Assembly (NCBI GenBank): GCA_013423325.1
Contig: BLJB01000104.1
Coordinates: 1,300-65,299 of the forward strand
Direction: 5' to 3'
DNA from: Usnea hakonensis
Taxonomy: Eukaryota; Ascomycota; Lecanoromycetes; Lecanorales; Parmeliaceae
DNA length: 64,000 nucleotides
A program made the position numbers and the translations under genes. The notes under the pieces are model-generated. The model was not told where the DNA came from and searched no databases. It was given only the letters and a program-made list of their open reading frames with translations. Of the stretch, positions 1-13,385 are shown piece after piece. Positions within the stretch are counted from its first letter, which is position 1, and each line of letters opens with the position of its first letter.

Positions 1-2465
1 TCCGCGTCGTTATGCCTCTCTTCCTCCGAAGGAGTGTCTCCCTCTGCGTCTATATCTAGTAGTATCTCTTCCTTCCCTAGTTCCCTACCTATCGTGAATG
101 GCGTCTCTTCATGTTGGTTGTTGTACTTCATCTTTTAAATCAATATCGAACTAATTTTATTATTCATAATAATTAGAAAGTAGCTATAAAAGATAAGATT
201 AACTTATTAATAGAAAATAGAATATAGAAACTAATAGATTATCTATTAAATTATAAGCTCTTAAGAGGTAAATAGATATTTATTCTAAAATAAGATTCTA
301 AAGAGGAAGTTACTTATTATAAAATATACTAAATAGTACTAGAATACTTTTAATATAAAGATTTAGATTATAATAAGACTTTTATTTTAATTATTAAGTC
401 TATAAGCTATAAAGCTTTATTTATTTTTATAGCGGCTCTAGATTAGAATCTAGAATAGATAGATATTAAAATTACCTTTTTATATAGGGTAGTTAAGGAG
501 GTTATTTATATAATATAATCTATTAATTTTAAATTAAAATAATACTTTAATAAAGTCTATAAATTTAATAAGATTTTATATAGTTTAAAATAATCTTTTT
601 AGATAAAATATAATATCTTCTTTAATTTTATAAAGAAGTAGGGGCTCTATTTAATTAATATTAATTATAGTATATTTACTAATAGCTATATAGATACTAT
701 TATAATACTATATATAGATAATATATTTATAACTAGTCTTAATTATAGAGATATTTAACGCGTTAAAGATACCTTTAATACTTAATTTTAAATAATTAAT
801 TTAGGGCCTTATACTTATTATCTAGAGATAATAGTAACTCGAAATAGAGCTAAAAAAACTATCCGCCTTAAATAAACTAGATATATTAAATAAGTACTCT
901 ATAATAATAATATATAGAAGGCTAAACTAGTTTCTGCTTTTATAGAGATTTTAATTAAATATAAACTAATAGAGAATAATTATTAGATTATTTAAAAAAA
1001 TAAGATTTACTACTAATTAGTTATAAGATCTCTTATATATATAATATTTAAAACTTAATTAGATCTAGTCTTCGCTATCTTAATAATTAATCGCTATATA
1101 TATAACTTAACTAAAAAGTATTAGAAAATAGTTAAAAGGATTTTTATATATTTTAAAAAAATTATTAATATAGAACTAATTTTTTAAAGTACTCTTTTAA
1201 ACTTAATTAATTATATAGACTTTAACTAGATAAATAATATAATTACTTATTACTCTATTTCTAATTATATATTTAATATAAAAAGTATAGTAATTAATTA
1301 GTTCTCTAAATACTAAGCTACTATTACCCTCTCTACTTATAAGACTAAATATATTAGTTAAATATAAATTATTAAGAAAGCTATCTAGCTATAGAGCTTA
1401 CTAATATCTTTATATTCTAGATATAATAATAGTCTAAAAATAGTTATTATTTATAATAATAATTAAAATACTATTATATTATTAAAAAACTTAAGATCTT
1501 ATAATTATATTAAATATATTAATATTATTAACTATTTCTATAGGGAGAAAGTAGCTAATAAATTAATAATATTTAAATATACTTCTACTAATTTATAAGT
1601 TACTAATAAATTACTTAAGGCTTTATTTAGAGATAAGTTTAAAATATTTTATAAAGCTATTAATCTAAAGTAATTAAACTAATAATTAGATAGTCTATAA
1701 AAGCTATTTACCCTTTCTAACTTTTAATTATTATTAAAATTAATTTATAATTTACCCTTTCTAGACCTCCTTTTTAGATATATTATTACTATTATTATTA
1801 TCCTCTCTTAGCGCCTTAAATATTAAATTATCTAGTTTTTTAATATTAAATTAGTTCTATTAATTAGTCTAGATAATTTAATCTATTAGTTCTATCTAGT
1901 CTAGATAATTTAGCTTATTAGTCCTATTAATTAATCTAGATAATTTAATTTATTAATCTTATTAATTAGTTTATACTTAGTAGACTTTCCTCTTATATCT
2001 TTTCTCTTTATTACTAATTACTAATGAATCCTTTTTTTTTCCTTACTAGAGTTTACTATTAATAGCTAATTAATCCTTTTCTTTTCCTCTTTAGAGTTAA
2101 TTCTAACTACTAGTATATAGAGGCCTTTTAACCCGCCTTATATAGATCCTTATAATATTATTTTAGCTCTAAAGTATTATTTCTAGCCTTATAACTATTT
2201 ATCTAGCTATTATTTAACTATTATAGCTATCATAGCTACTTAGATTATTTTTTATATAATATATAGATCTCTATATATATCCTTTAATTTCGTTTTATTT
2301 AAAAATTAGTATATACTTAATAGATATTAAAAAAGATTTTTAAATAACTATATTTTTATAAAAAGTAGAAAGTTTATATAATAATACTATTACGAGATTA
2401 AATATTAAGCTATTATATAATTTAATACTTATTATTATATTATTATATTATCTCTATTATTCTAA
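1..2465. other. AT-rich RIP-degraded block, no gene
   Basis: This stretch is extremely AT-rich, and CpA and TpG are nearly absent beyond about position 130, while TpA is very common. That is the expected result of RIP on repeated DNA. All frames are broken by many TAA and TAG codons. The sequence is presumably old transposon, but I could not assign a family. A short tandem repeat inside it is listed separately. Confidence 0.75.
1851..1970. repeat. Tandem repeat of about 35 bp, three and a half copies
   Basis: Units at 1851-1885, 1886-1917 and 1918-1952, plus a partial unit to 1970, share the core 'tctagataattta'. Unit 2 is 3 nt shorter. A 3-nt length difference fits a repeat that was once translated, perhaps a low-complexity region of a transposon protein, but that is inference. 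Differences between units are mostly C/T or G/A transitions, consistent with RIP. Confidence 0.7.
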
Positions 2466-2893
2466 TATTATTATTATATAATATAGAATTAATATAGAAG
2501 TTAAAATTTAATTTTTTAGAAAAATAAATATACTCGAATAGAAGTATTAAAATAAAAAGGTTTATCGAGTTATATAACTTTATTATATAATCTTAGCGCC
2601 TTAGTATTTTATAAATAGTTTTATATATTTTTTATATTTCTATAATTAATTAATTAATTAATAAGTATTTTATATATCTACTTTTAATATAGAATACTTA
2701 TTTATTAGTTAATTAATTATAGAATTATAAAAAATATATAAGACTATTTATAAAATACTAAAGTATTAAGATTATATAATAAAGTTATATAACTCAATAA
2801 ATCTTTCTATTTTAATACTTCTATTCGAGTATATTTCTTTTTCTAAAAAATTAAATTCTAATTTCTATATTAACTTTATATTATATAATAATA
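2466..2893. repeat. Large near-perfect inverted repeat (hairpin/foldback element)
   Basis: The two halves are reverse complements along nearly their whole length. Arms of about 200 bp are centred near position 2680 and separated by a few tens of bp at most. The outer ends read tattattatata and tatataataata. There is no coding capacity. This fits a foldback or MITE-type non-autonomous DNA element, or the TIR pair of a collapsed transposon. Flanks are too AT-rich to define a target duplication. Confidence 0.75.
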
Positions 2894-4190
2894 CTACGCT
2901 CCTTCTATCGCTCTTACTATAGCGATAACTAAAGTTCTTATTATAAGAGATATAGAATATATATTTAAAATATAATTATAACCGCGATATATTAATTAAT
3001 AGTTTAGAACTTAAAACGCGTTAAAGGAAGAGGTTAAGGGAGTAAAATATATTAGCTATATCTCTAATAATTTAAGTCTATTTCTATAATTATCGACTAG
3101 AGGCTAGATAGTATATTTAGGAGCTCTATAAAAGCTATTAAAGACTTGTTAATATTAATTCTAAAAATATATTATTAAGACCGATTTTTTTTATCTCTTA
3201 AGGGTTTAAATCCCTTCTAATAGTTATTAGCTAAGAGAGAGAAATTTTAATATAGATACTCTTTAGATACTAGAGCGGGTATTAATATAAGCTCGAGGAT
3301 AGATTAGCGGGGATACTAATATCTAGATTTTAATATAGATAAACTTTATATATAGATAAGTCTAGATATAAATTAAAATAGATAAAATTATACTCTATTA
3401 TATATAAGGGAAATCGCTTATAAAAACTATCTAATTAGTAGCTATTATATATTAGTAGCGTAGATTAAAGCTAGTCTCTATTAATAAATATATTAGTCTA
3501 CTAGCTACTAAATAGAATACTCTTAAAAATCGTAGACTATTAAATATAAGGAACTTATTAATACCGGTTTTTATATCTTTTAAGAGTTTAAGTCTCTTTA
3601 TATAGTTAATAGCTAGAAGTAGAAAGAGAGATAAGTAGATTCTAATATAGATATAGCTAAGTACTTAATATAGCGATTCTTAATTAGTAGGGTAGAAATA
3701 CTATAATATTACTATTAATAAGAGTAGTATTATAGTAGTCCCTATAAGATATAGATAGTCTAAATAAGGGAGATCTCTAATAATAATATAAAATAGATAA
3801 ATTCTATAAGGTATAATATATAATAGTAACTATTATTAGCTTTTAGAGCTAAATAGGACTATCTATATAGCTTAAGAGAATAATATATATATATTAATAT
3901 ACTAAGAGCTATAAAAAGTTAACTATCTTATAATAAGGGCCTAAAGTAAAGTAGAGAGTAAATTAAAGTAGTATTATATATCTAGTTTTATAGAAAGTAT
4001 ATTTAAGGAGTAAATAGTAGTTAATTTAAATAATAGTTAACTTTATCTATTAACTATATAAAGCCCTAGCCTAGAGAAATAGTCTAAGCTAAATATAAAA
4101 GTAACCTCGAAATAATTATAGGGTATAAACTAGGTAAAGGGCCTAAAGAGTAGGATTTCGACCTCCTAAATCGATCGCTAGCGAACATAT
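2894..4190. other. RIP-degraded DNA with a direct repeat, possibly 5' part of LINE copy 1
   Basis: No gene is visible. A diverged stretch starting near 3171 recurs about 375 bp downstream near 3549; both hold a 'tttaag..ttta..tctctt'-like core followed by 'attctaatatagata' or close variants. Tandem units of this size in front of the LINE body could be its repeated 5' UTR, but the second LINE copy does not extend this far, so this cannot be tested here. Confidence 0.45.
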
Positions 4191-7100
4191 CTACTAGGGC
4201 CCCTACGGGGCTCTAAAGACCTCCAACATAAAGGTTACGACGAGTATAGCTAAGAACTAAGAGGAGGAGTTAATAGGAGTTAAGAAAGGATAACGCGATA
4301 TCGAAAATAATATAGAAGAGGAAGACGGATACGCGTTAGCTATATATATAGATATAATAAAGAGGATAAAGAAATCGAATAAAAAAGTAATAAAGATTAT
4401 AAAAAATAATATAAAATAGAAAAAAAAAGGGTTATAAATATAACTATATTAAGAGAATAAACTAGTTAATTAAAAATATAATAAAAACTATAAAGAATAT
4501 ATTATTCGAGAATCTTAATAGATAGAAATTTAGACTATTTAAAATAGTAATCTAGTTAATAAATAAATATATAGAATTAGCTAAAACTAAATAAAAAGAG
4601 ACTCGAAAATAAATAGAGAAATAATTAATCGAAGATCTATCCTTAATATTATAATAATTTTAGGCTTAGAAGGTAGCTAGTAATACTACTAGATTACTTA
4701 TCTATAAATAATCGTATTTAATAATACTATTTTTATATATTATAGCGGGGAACGCTAATAAGAAAAAAGTAATAATTAGAATAAAAAATAAAGAAGAGAG
4801 AAAGAAGATTAAATATACTATATTAATATAGTTTAAAAATATATTCTAGAATAATAGAGCCCTAATAGACTTTATTATTATAGTAAGATATTTCTAAAAT
4901 AGGGGTATTATTCTATATATAGTCTTAAGGAAGATAAAGAGAGTAATAAAAAAGAATATTAAAATAATTTAAAAAGATTATTTTTTAACTTATATCTTTA
5001 AACCCTCCTTTATAATAGCTATTAATTTAGTAAGAATTAATATATTTAATAATAAAGATTAAGAGGCTTATATTAAAAAGCTAAAATAGAAGAATAGTAC
5101 TCTCTACTCTAAATTAGAAATAATAAGAGTAGAATAGTCTTTATTTATATAAATAAAGAAAATAGATAGAAAGATTAAGAAATACTCTATATTTCTAATT
5201 AAAATTAAGAGCCCTAAAAAGGTAAATAGATTAATAGTAGAAAATATAATAAAGAATAGTTAACTACTCTATTATAAAAAATAAAAAATAGTAAATAAAC
5301 TAAAATAGTATTATTAATATTAGTAGTATAGCTATTTATAGGGGTTATATTAGAAATTAATAAAATATAGATATTATATTAAAGTCTATTTTATTAAAGA
5401 TTATTAGGGCTAGAGATAAAAATATTATATAGTCTATTAAAATAATTATAAAATATAGAGCTCGAATTATTAAATTTATTAATAAAAAAATAGAATACTT
5501 TAAGTAGAGAAAAAAGAATACCTCTAAATAATATAAAAAGTCCTTAATAATAGTTTAATTTATCTCGATTTTAATCTAAATAGAAAATAGATAGAAGATA
5601 GTATCTCTAAAAAGAAAAAGATTAAAAGAGATCTTAAATAATTAATAATTAAAAAAGGTAGAAAGATTATCTAAAATCTTAAAAAAAGAATTAGAATAGA
5701 TATATCTAATCTAATTTAAAGAAAGAATTAGCTTCTAAAATATAATTAATATAATTAATATAATTAATATAATTAATATAATTAATATAATTAATATAAT
5801 TAATATAATTAATATAATTAATATAATTAATATAATCTTAATACTAAATATAATTAATACTAATTTTAATAGTTCGGACCTTAATATCTATATTAATAAA
5901 TAAAAATAATATATTAAAGGTCTTATAGTATAATATATAGAAATTAAAAGATAGAGTAATAGTATTATTTTTTAAAAAGCGAGAAGTATAAGATTATAAT
6001 ATATTAATAATTTAGAAGCCGAGCTATAACTTATTTAATAGATTAATATATAATTCGAGTTTTAGTAAATTTCTACTAGTCTATAAATTAGGTCTAGAGG
6101 TTTAGATATACTTTTATATTAATAAAAGAATAGATCTAACTAGCTAGAAAATTAGATATTAAGGAGATAACTTTTACTCCTTTTAATTAAATATTAAATA
6201 AGATAGTAGAGAAGAGGAGGAGTATATTTCTCTTTAACTCTTTACTTAAGAACTAATCCTCTAAATATATAATATATATAATTAGTCGCTAGTATTACTA
6301 GAGGTAATAATAGCCTCTCTAGTACTAGTATTTTTAGAATAAGCTTTAGAGGAAAAAGATAAATATATAGCTCTTAAAGACTTTAATCTTTACTATTCTA
6401 AATAGAATAATAAGGGATAATATATATACTATAAAATAGTTAATAGACTTATTAAGATTATTTAGGCTAAGGAAATAACTTTTAAATTATTTAATAATTT
6501 AGTTATATAGAAATTCTAGGGCTAGGAGTTAATAATCGACCTAGTTTTTCTAATATTAAAAATCTATTAGGCTATAGTTCGTTATACTCTAAAAGAGGAT
6601 CTAGGATACGCGTCTAATTATATTCTAATAGTAATAGAATTAGAATAGTAATAGAAAGAGATATTAATAAAAAAGTAATAACTATAGAAAAAACTAATTA
6701 AAAAAGATACTATTTCTAAGATAGCTAGAAGTAATTATACTCTATAAAGCGCTCTTTTTTAAAGATTTATAAAAATAGAGAAAGAGGTAGAAGCCTTTAT
6801 AAAAATTATAAACTAAGGATTCTAGAAAATAGTAGAGAACTATATACTATAGATAGAGCCTATAACTAAGTTAAATTTATATTAGAATATAGATTATATA
6901 AGAGTTATTAAGATAGCTAAATTTAGACTTAAAGAGTACTACTAACTCTAAGATAAATAGTTAGCCGAGAAACTTCGAAAGGTAGAAAAAGAGAAGATAA
7001 AGATTATATATAAAATCTATATACTCTATTAGCGCGAGGGAGTATATAAAGCGTTATTAAAAAAGAACGAAATCTAAAAGCTCGCCTAATAAAGATAAGA

Positions 7101-9650
7101 GTAGAGTATAGTCTTAAAACCTTTATTATAGTTCTCGGCTATTCTAGATTAAAAAGGAATAAAATAGTCTAATTTTAAAAATAAAGTTAATATTCTAAAA
7201 AGTATACTATTTCTATCTACTTTAATAATCGATCTAGAAGATATTCTAAATACTTAATATCTAACTCTAGTATTTATAGGGGATAGAATTAGTAGTAATA
7301 AAATAATAAAAATAATTATATACCTAATAATAGATAAAGCCCTAGGCGTCTTAAAAATCCCTAATTAGTTTCTAAGGTATATAGTCTTATATATTATAGA
7401 CTCTTTTACTAGGCTCTTCTAAGTTTACTTTAATCTAGAATATTACCCGAGATTCTTTAAGGAGGCTAATACGGTAATATTAAAAAAGCCGAATAAGTCT
7501 AACTATTCGAAATCTAAAGTATATCGACTAATAGTCTTACTCGATACCCTAGATAAAGTACTCGAAATAGTAATTTTAAAATAATTAGTAGAACTAATAG
7601 AAAGCTATAGTCTTTTCTCTTAATAGTAAATAGAGGTAAAGAAAGGTAAATTAATAAAAATAATATTAAAATTACTAATAAATATAATTTATATTATATA
7701 GAACTATAGTATTACTAATAGTAGAAAAGTCGCTAGTCTACTTTTATTAGATATTATAGGTACCTTTAATAATATCTTATATAAGAGACTCCTCTATAAT
7801 TTAAAAAAGAGGAGAGTCCTAAAAAAGATAGTAATATAGATATCTAGCTTCCTTATAAATAGGGTAATATCTATAACGTTAAGAGACTAGATAAGCCTAA
7901 TAAAGATAGTAGAGATTAATATTTTTTAAAGATTACTATTCTCTTCTATATTATTCCTCTTTTTTAATACCCCTCTAATTAAATAATATATAAGAGCTAC
8001 TCTCTCTATTTAGATAGAAGGTTTTATTAATAATATCTATCTATTAGTATATAGCGGGAGTATAAAAAATAATTATAAAGTATTATATAAGATTTATAAT
8101 ATCTATTTTAAATAGATTAGAATATATAGAATAATATTCGCCCTTAAAAAATATAAGCTAGTATATCTAATAAAGAGTCTAAAGAAGTTTAATATAAAGA
8201 TATCTTTAAATTTTAAAAAGGTTAAGATAGACCCTAATCTAAATATAAGAATATTAGATTTATATATAAATATTAAATTTCGATAAAGATTATATATTAC
8301 TTAATTAATAATCTAAGCTATAGAATAGAAACGAGCCTTAGAATATCTTATAGACTTAATATAGAGAGCGATATTTACTAGATATTATATAATATATAGT
8401 ATAGTAGTATATTTAATATTAATATTTATAGTACCGATTTAATACTATTTTTATAGAATAGAAGAATTCTCTTAAAAGTCTTTTAAGAAGCTAATTAAAA
8501 TATAAAATAAGTATCTTTATAGAGTAACTAGAATATATAAGATAACTTCTATTTTAATTTTAGAGATAAAGATTTTAATAGCCTCTTTAAAATACTAACT
8601 CAATAAGCTAGTATTATAATACTAAGCTCTATAAGGTATCTACCTTATTATAAAAAAGGGTAATAAGCGAATTATCTAGTATTTCTAGAATAATAAAGAT
8701 AGGAAAAAGAAAAGAGGGCTTATATCTATAATAATAAAAAAGGCCTAGACTTTTAAAACCTTTAAGAAAAAAAGTTAGAATCTAGTAACTACTAATATAA
8801 AAAGAAAGAAGAACTAGATTAATCTATATAAAGACGTTAAGGAATATTAGAGTATTAATATTATTAAATAGAAAATATAAGACTAGTTCTAAAAACGGAG
8901 ATCTAAAAAATAGAAAAAATATTAATAAAAAATTTCTATTATAGCGAGAACCCTTACCTAAATAAAGAACTTATATAATAATAGGTTTAACTATTATAAG
9001 ATATTAAGAAAGACTAAAAGCTTAATTACTATCTAAATAAAAAATAGTAAAATCGGGCTTAATATATTTCTTAATAGAATAAGGGTTCTAGATATTAATT
9101 CTAACTATAAATACGAGTAGAGAAAATAGAATATTAAGTATATTCTCCTCTTCTATTTAAGATTATAGAAAGATAGATTATAACTATTTATAAAAGTAGG
9201 TACTAGAGACTTCTAGATAATACTAATTATAATTAAAGAGATTCGAATAGCGATAAAATAGATAGTTAATTTTAACTAGTTAAATAATTTCGAGTTAGCT
9301 AGTAAATAACTCTAATAATTAAGACTACCCCTTAGGGTAGAGGAGACTATTAAATCTAAAAAGAATATATAAAAAAGCGACTATATCTATCTCTAAAAAT
9401 AGAGGCGATTAGAGATATAAAAATTAGAGAATAAAAAAGTCGATATAAAAAAGTAGAAAAATATATAATAATATAATAAGGCTTCTAAAAAGTATAGTAG
9501 AAAGGAGAGTATACTATTTAATTAAAGTTTTTATCTAGAGGTTTACCCTTAGATTTCTTTAACGCCTAGCTCTACTAGTTTAGTATTATAGTTACTCTTA
9601 TTAGCTTATATTAAGTAGCTAGTATAGGCGTATAAAATAATTAATTAATT
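4191..9650 (+). mobile_element. Tad-like LINE retrotransposon, copy 1 (heavily RIPed)
   Basis: The stretch from 'gcgaacatat' at 4191 to about 9650 aligns throughout with 13891-19285 in the same orientation. In order it shows an ORF1 region with zinc-knuckle remnants (about 5300-5450), a short AT repeat, and an endonuclease-like start of ORF2 (about 5910-6130). Reverse transcriptase (about 7600-8060) and a C-terminal RNase H-like part follow. All frames are full of TAA and TAG where the better copy keeps Gln or Trp codons. It has decayed further than copy 2 and cannot be active. Element type is inferred from domain order and motifs, not from a database match. Confidence 0.8.
5741..5834. repeat. 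Nine-bp microsatellite (taatataat)n, about ten copies
   Basis: About ten uninterrupted copies of a 9-bp unit lie between ORF1 and ORF2 of LINE copy 1. At the matching place in LINE copy 2 (about 15449-15471) only about two and a half copies are present, so the array has expanded or contracted since the two copies separated. Confidence 0.9.
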
Positions 9651-11560
9651 AATCTTTATCTAATTTATTATTCGTCTTATAGATAGATATTATTAGTTTA
9701 TAGAATATTAATCTTATCTCTTTTTTTATACTCGGGTCTTTTTTTAATAACGCTAGTAGTCCCTTACTAGCGGATATATAATTCTCTCTAGATAATAGCG
9801 CCGTATTTCTTCTCTTAATTAACTTAATTAGCTCCTTAGTATTTAAATAATAATCGATAATAATATTAGGGATAAGAATCTCGTCTATAATAGTATATAA
9901 AAGTAATATTACCTAGTTAATAACTAACCGGGCTTATAACCTATTAGTTATTATAACGAGATTTTAGTAGAAATAATTATTTTTACTATTTAGTAATTTA
10001 GAATTAGGGCTAATCCTCGGCGCTAGTCCTATTTAGGAAAGATTAGGCTCGAATAATAATTATAGAAAAATATAAAGAAAAATCTATATAGATAGATATA
10101 GACTAGTTATATAGGTCTCTATAGAATACTACCCCTTTTATAATTATTAATAGTAGGCTAGTATATATATTCTACGATTAGACCCCTAGACCCTTCCCTA
10201 GTGGTTATAGCTCCATTTTGACTACAAGCTAATTACCGAATTGCAGGCCCATTCCAACAGTATAAGCCCGGATAGGTTCGGTATATGTATGCATTCCAAA
10301 AGCCTCTTACCCCACCTCGATCATACACCGCTTGATTTGGCTAGCTTGATGGGTTCATGTTCAACCTCTCGCCCTGCAAGAATCCGTCACGGACTTTCAA
10401 TCGAGCCTATAAGTGTCACGGATATGTAGTGATTTAGGTACGAGCTCTCACTTCGTTGGGGACTCGGGCTCTTTTGGCCATGTTGGTGGTACCTTCACCC
10501 ATTTTCATGACAAATGGTAGCCACACCTGGGCGATAACCATATCGTCCTTGCGCAGCTCTATTCAAGCCGCTCCCAAACCAGTGCCTACAACACCCAGAA
10601 GCCTCTAAACAACTCGTCTACACGATATTCGTGAATCGCCCACCTAGCCTTCGTCCAGCACCTAATTAGACTCTAAACCACTCGTCTACACGGCCATTCC
10701 GTACATCGCCCACCTCGCCTTAGTCCAGCTCCTAATCGGACCCTACAACACTCGTCAAAGCGACCCCAAAGCGATCCTTTCAGTAGGCTATTCGCTATTC
10801 GCCATTCTATTCGCTATAGATCCACCTTTCTTCGTGCCTATACCTAGTTTTATTTTAGATTAGATGGTCTATATACGGTCCTATATTTAGTCGTCGATCA
10901 ATATATCAATAGACTAGAAACCGTCACTAAATATAATATTTAGTGAGTACTTTAGCCTACCTCCACTACAGCTATTACTACTACTACGAAGTTTATAGCC
11001 TTAGCAATCCACTCCGCCTACTCTACCTACTCCGCAAGAGGCTCTAAAAGAGCAGGCAATTTCAGAAGAAGACGCGGAGATCACTACGGAGAAGCAAGAG
11101 CAACAGCCACTACACCATAAAGAAGAAACACGGCCACAGCCATTATACCAGGCCACTATAGAGGATGACACGGAGGACGACAACAGTATACTTAACAGCA
11201 AGAGCACACTCTCCCCATTCTCATGCCTATACACTATACGATCTTTTGGAGACCAAGCTACACGCCTCAGCAATGCACTACTCTTCGCTTGCTAGGAGGT
11301 CACCTTTCTCGTCTCCTCCCTCGCCTCTTTTTCGGCCTCCCAATTCGACTACATTCGGTGCACGGCAAGCATAGAGGCCTCAGGCGAAGGATAAATCATT
11401 ATAGCAGGAAGGCAATAAGAATGGCCAGGCATTATATAGGTATTTGAAAAGGGTACATTAGTTTCGATTCGACAATACCTCGGACATTAGAAAGGTTTAG
11501 CAACTGATTTAAAAGGATGATTCAAAACCAAAAAGGGTAATATATGTATAGGCTAGCTAT
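9651..11560. other. RIP block edge and less mutated island, no confident gene
   Basis: Up to about 10195 the DNA is AT-rich and lacks CpA and TpG. From about 10200 these dinucleotides return, marking a sharp RIP boundary. The island to about 11500 holds only short ORFs. One plus-strand frame around 11010-11288 is open and rich in Glu and Gln, and could be a gene or transposon fragment, but I do not recognise it and it has no plausible start. A 70-bp tandem repeat is listed separately. Confidence 0.6.
10603..10760. repeat. Tandem repeat of about 70 bp, two copies plus a fragment
   Basis: Units at 10603-10670 and 10671-10740 both begin 'ctctaaac.actcgtctaca' and contain 'atcgcccacct.gcctt.gtccagc.cctaat'. 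A third unit is cut off after about 20 bp ('ccctacaacactcgtca'). The sequence lies in the un-RIPed patch. Confidence 0.8.
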
Positions 11561-12197
11561 AATGGAAAGGTATTAGTCTCCTCTTAGATCTATCTTTAAA
11601 TTTATTTTAAATTAGTAATTTATAATATAAATTACTAATTTAAATAGCTAATTACCCTATTAGATAACTATTTAAATTGTACCTTAGAGGGGCTTTAGGT
11701 ATCTAGATACCCCGAAACCCTCCCTAAGATAATACTCTAGATTTATCGTAATAAATTATTTAAACTACCTAGATAGGTAGTTTCTTAAATTCTTGTTTTA
11801 CCTAAAGAGATATAGCGTTAAAGTACAATGAATTGAATCACTTTTTAATTATTGTTACTAAACCTATCTATTGCCTTACTTTTATGAATTTGGATCACAT
11901 AGATTCGTAATCTGTATACGGAGAGTGTAGCACCAAAAGCACTCATTTTCAGCGATTTTCTCACTTCACAGGCTTACACTATTGCTCACCCAGCATAATA
12001 AGGCACAGCACTACTGTTACCACCACATCGCTGTCGCTAATAGCTATAGGGGCATAGCCTTTTTTCTTTTTTTACGGGCACTTGTTACGAATATCCTCCA
12101 CAGGATATGTGCGGAGCCTTATAGGGCTTAGCGAGCCTTAGTATTACGGGCTATAAGGAGGATTCTTCGTGTAGATACTCTTTCTTCCACATACATT
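11561..12197. other. Mixed AT-rich and less mutated DNA, no gene
   Basis: AT-rich sequence to about 11815 is followed by a patch with normal CpA and TpG (about 11820-12060). Near 12105-12170 there is a diverged match to the dispersed repeat also seen at 13386-13456 and 57897-57970 (the core resembles 'ggagcc..tagcg.cttagtattacg'). No ORF of interest is present. Confidence 0.5.
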
Positions 12198-12815
12198 ATT
12201 ATATAGATTATCTATAGACCGAGTCTATTCGTACACCCCCTTCCCCTACGCGTACACCCCCCGAACCCCTAGGCGTACACCCTCGAGTCCCCTAGGCGTA
12301 CACCCCCTAAATCCGGTTAGCGGTATCCAAATGCGGTTAGCTTATAAATAGTAGTGGGAACGAGTGTAAGGAGGCCTAAAAGCATAGATTTAGAAGGCCT
12401 AAAAGCATTAATTTAGGAGTATAGAAAGTATGGATTTAGAAGTATAGAAACTATAGATTTAGGAGGCCTAAAAGTATTAATTTTAGAGTATAGAAAGTAT
12501 AGATTTAAAAGTATAGAAAGTAGCTAGTCGTTATAATATAAGTAGTAGCTAGTCGTTATAGTCGTTATAATGTAAATAGTAGCTAGTCGTTATAGTCGTT
12601 ATAGTATAAGTAGTAGCTAGTCGTTATACTATAAATAGTGGCTACTACTTATACTTCTACTACTATTTATAGCGCTAACCGTATTTGGATACCGCTAATC
12701 GGATTTAGGGGGTGTACGCCTAGAGGACTTAGGGGTGTACGTCTAGGAGTTTAGAGGGTATACGCGTAGGGGAAGGGGGTATACGAATAGGTCTAGTCTA
12801 TCTATATATAAATAT
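12198..12815. mobile_element. MITE-like element with long inverted ends and internal minisatellite
   Basis: The left part (about 12198-12360) is the reverse complement of the right part (about 12655-12815). Each arm carries several copies of a 'gtacacccc' or 'ggggtgtac' motif. Between the arms are short repeated units: 'aggcctaaaagca', 'agtatagaaagta', and at least four copies of 'gtagctagtcgttata'. There is no coding capacity. The structure fits a non-autonomous DNA transposon of about 0.6 kb with subterminal repeats. Exact ends and the target duplication are not resolved. Confidence 0.65.
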
Positions 12816-12924
12816 CGGTCCGTGGTCCGATTAGTCGCGGTAGATTACACTCGAGTTTAATAACGAGAGTATATAATTTATTTTTAATATAAATAAAGTC
12901 TAAAATAAATTAATTAATAATAAA

Positions 12925-13329
12925 ATTAGTATATATAAAGAGCTAAGTATTAAGACTTAATTAAATAATTAAAAAATCGGTTTTATTTTCTATTTAGAAC
13001 TTTTAGCGCTAACTAAATATAGTGAAAAAAGTGGCCGTAACTATTAAAATTCTCCCTATTTAAATAATTCTTAATAAATCGAATTATTTTATTCTCTACT
13101 AATATAATTTTTTTATAATTTTTTTAATTATAGAGCTTAATTTACGCTTTCTAACGCCGTAAAAATTATTAAAATCGATTCAGTATACGTATCTATATAA
13201 TTTTTTAAAAGATTTACCTCCCGGAGAATCCCCGAAGGGAGAAGGGGATCTCTCCCTAGAAAGTACTAATATAAACCCCCTAGAGAACTTTTACACTAGA
13301 AATAACTTTCAAATAAAACTATTATTTAT
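12925..13329 (+). repeat. Left arm of a 0.4-kb inverted repeat pair
   Basis: This segment is the reverse complement of 19295-19713, with good match over the whole length. Shared landmarks include 'aaaccccctagagaact' near the inner end and 'agcgct' followed by 'ttttttcact' in the outer half. The pair flanks about 6 kb that contains the second LINE copy. It looks like the terminal inverted repeats of a DNA transposon whose centre was invaded or replaced by a retroelement. Two independent insertions in opposite orientation is the alternative. Confidence 0.75.
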
Positions 13330-13385
13330 TAGGACTATAATTAGATTAAGTTAATAGTAGTTATTATAGTTTCACTCTAACACCT

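Noticed and set aside
5741..5834. CRISPR-like array
   Set aside because: Uninterrupted 9-bp units without spacers, in a eukaryotic retroelement.
12816..12822. A seventh CGGTCCG site
   Set aside because: It lies in transposon-derived DNA far from the cluster, so it was not counted as regulatory.
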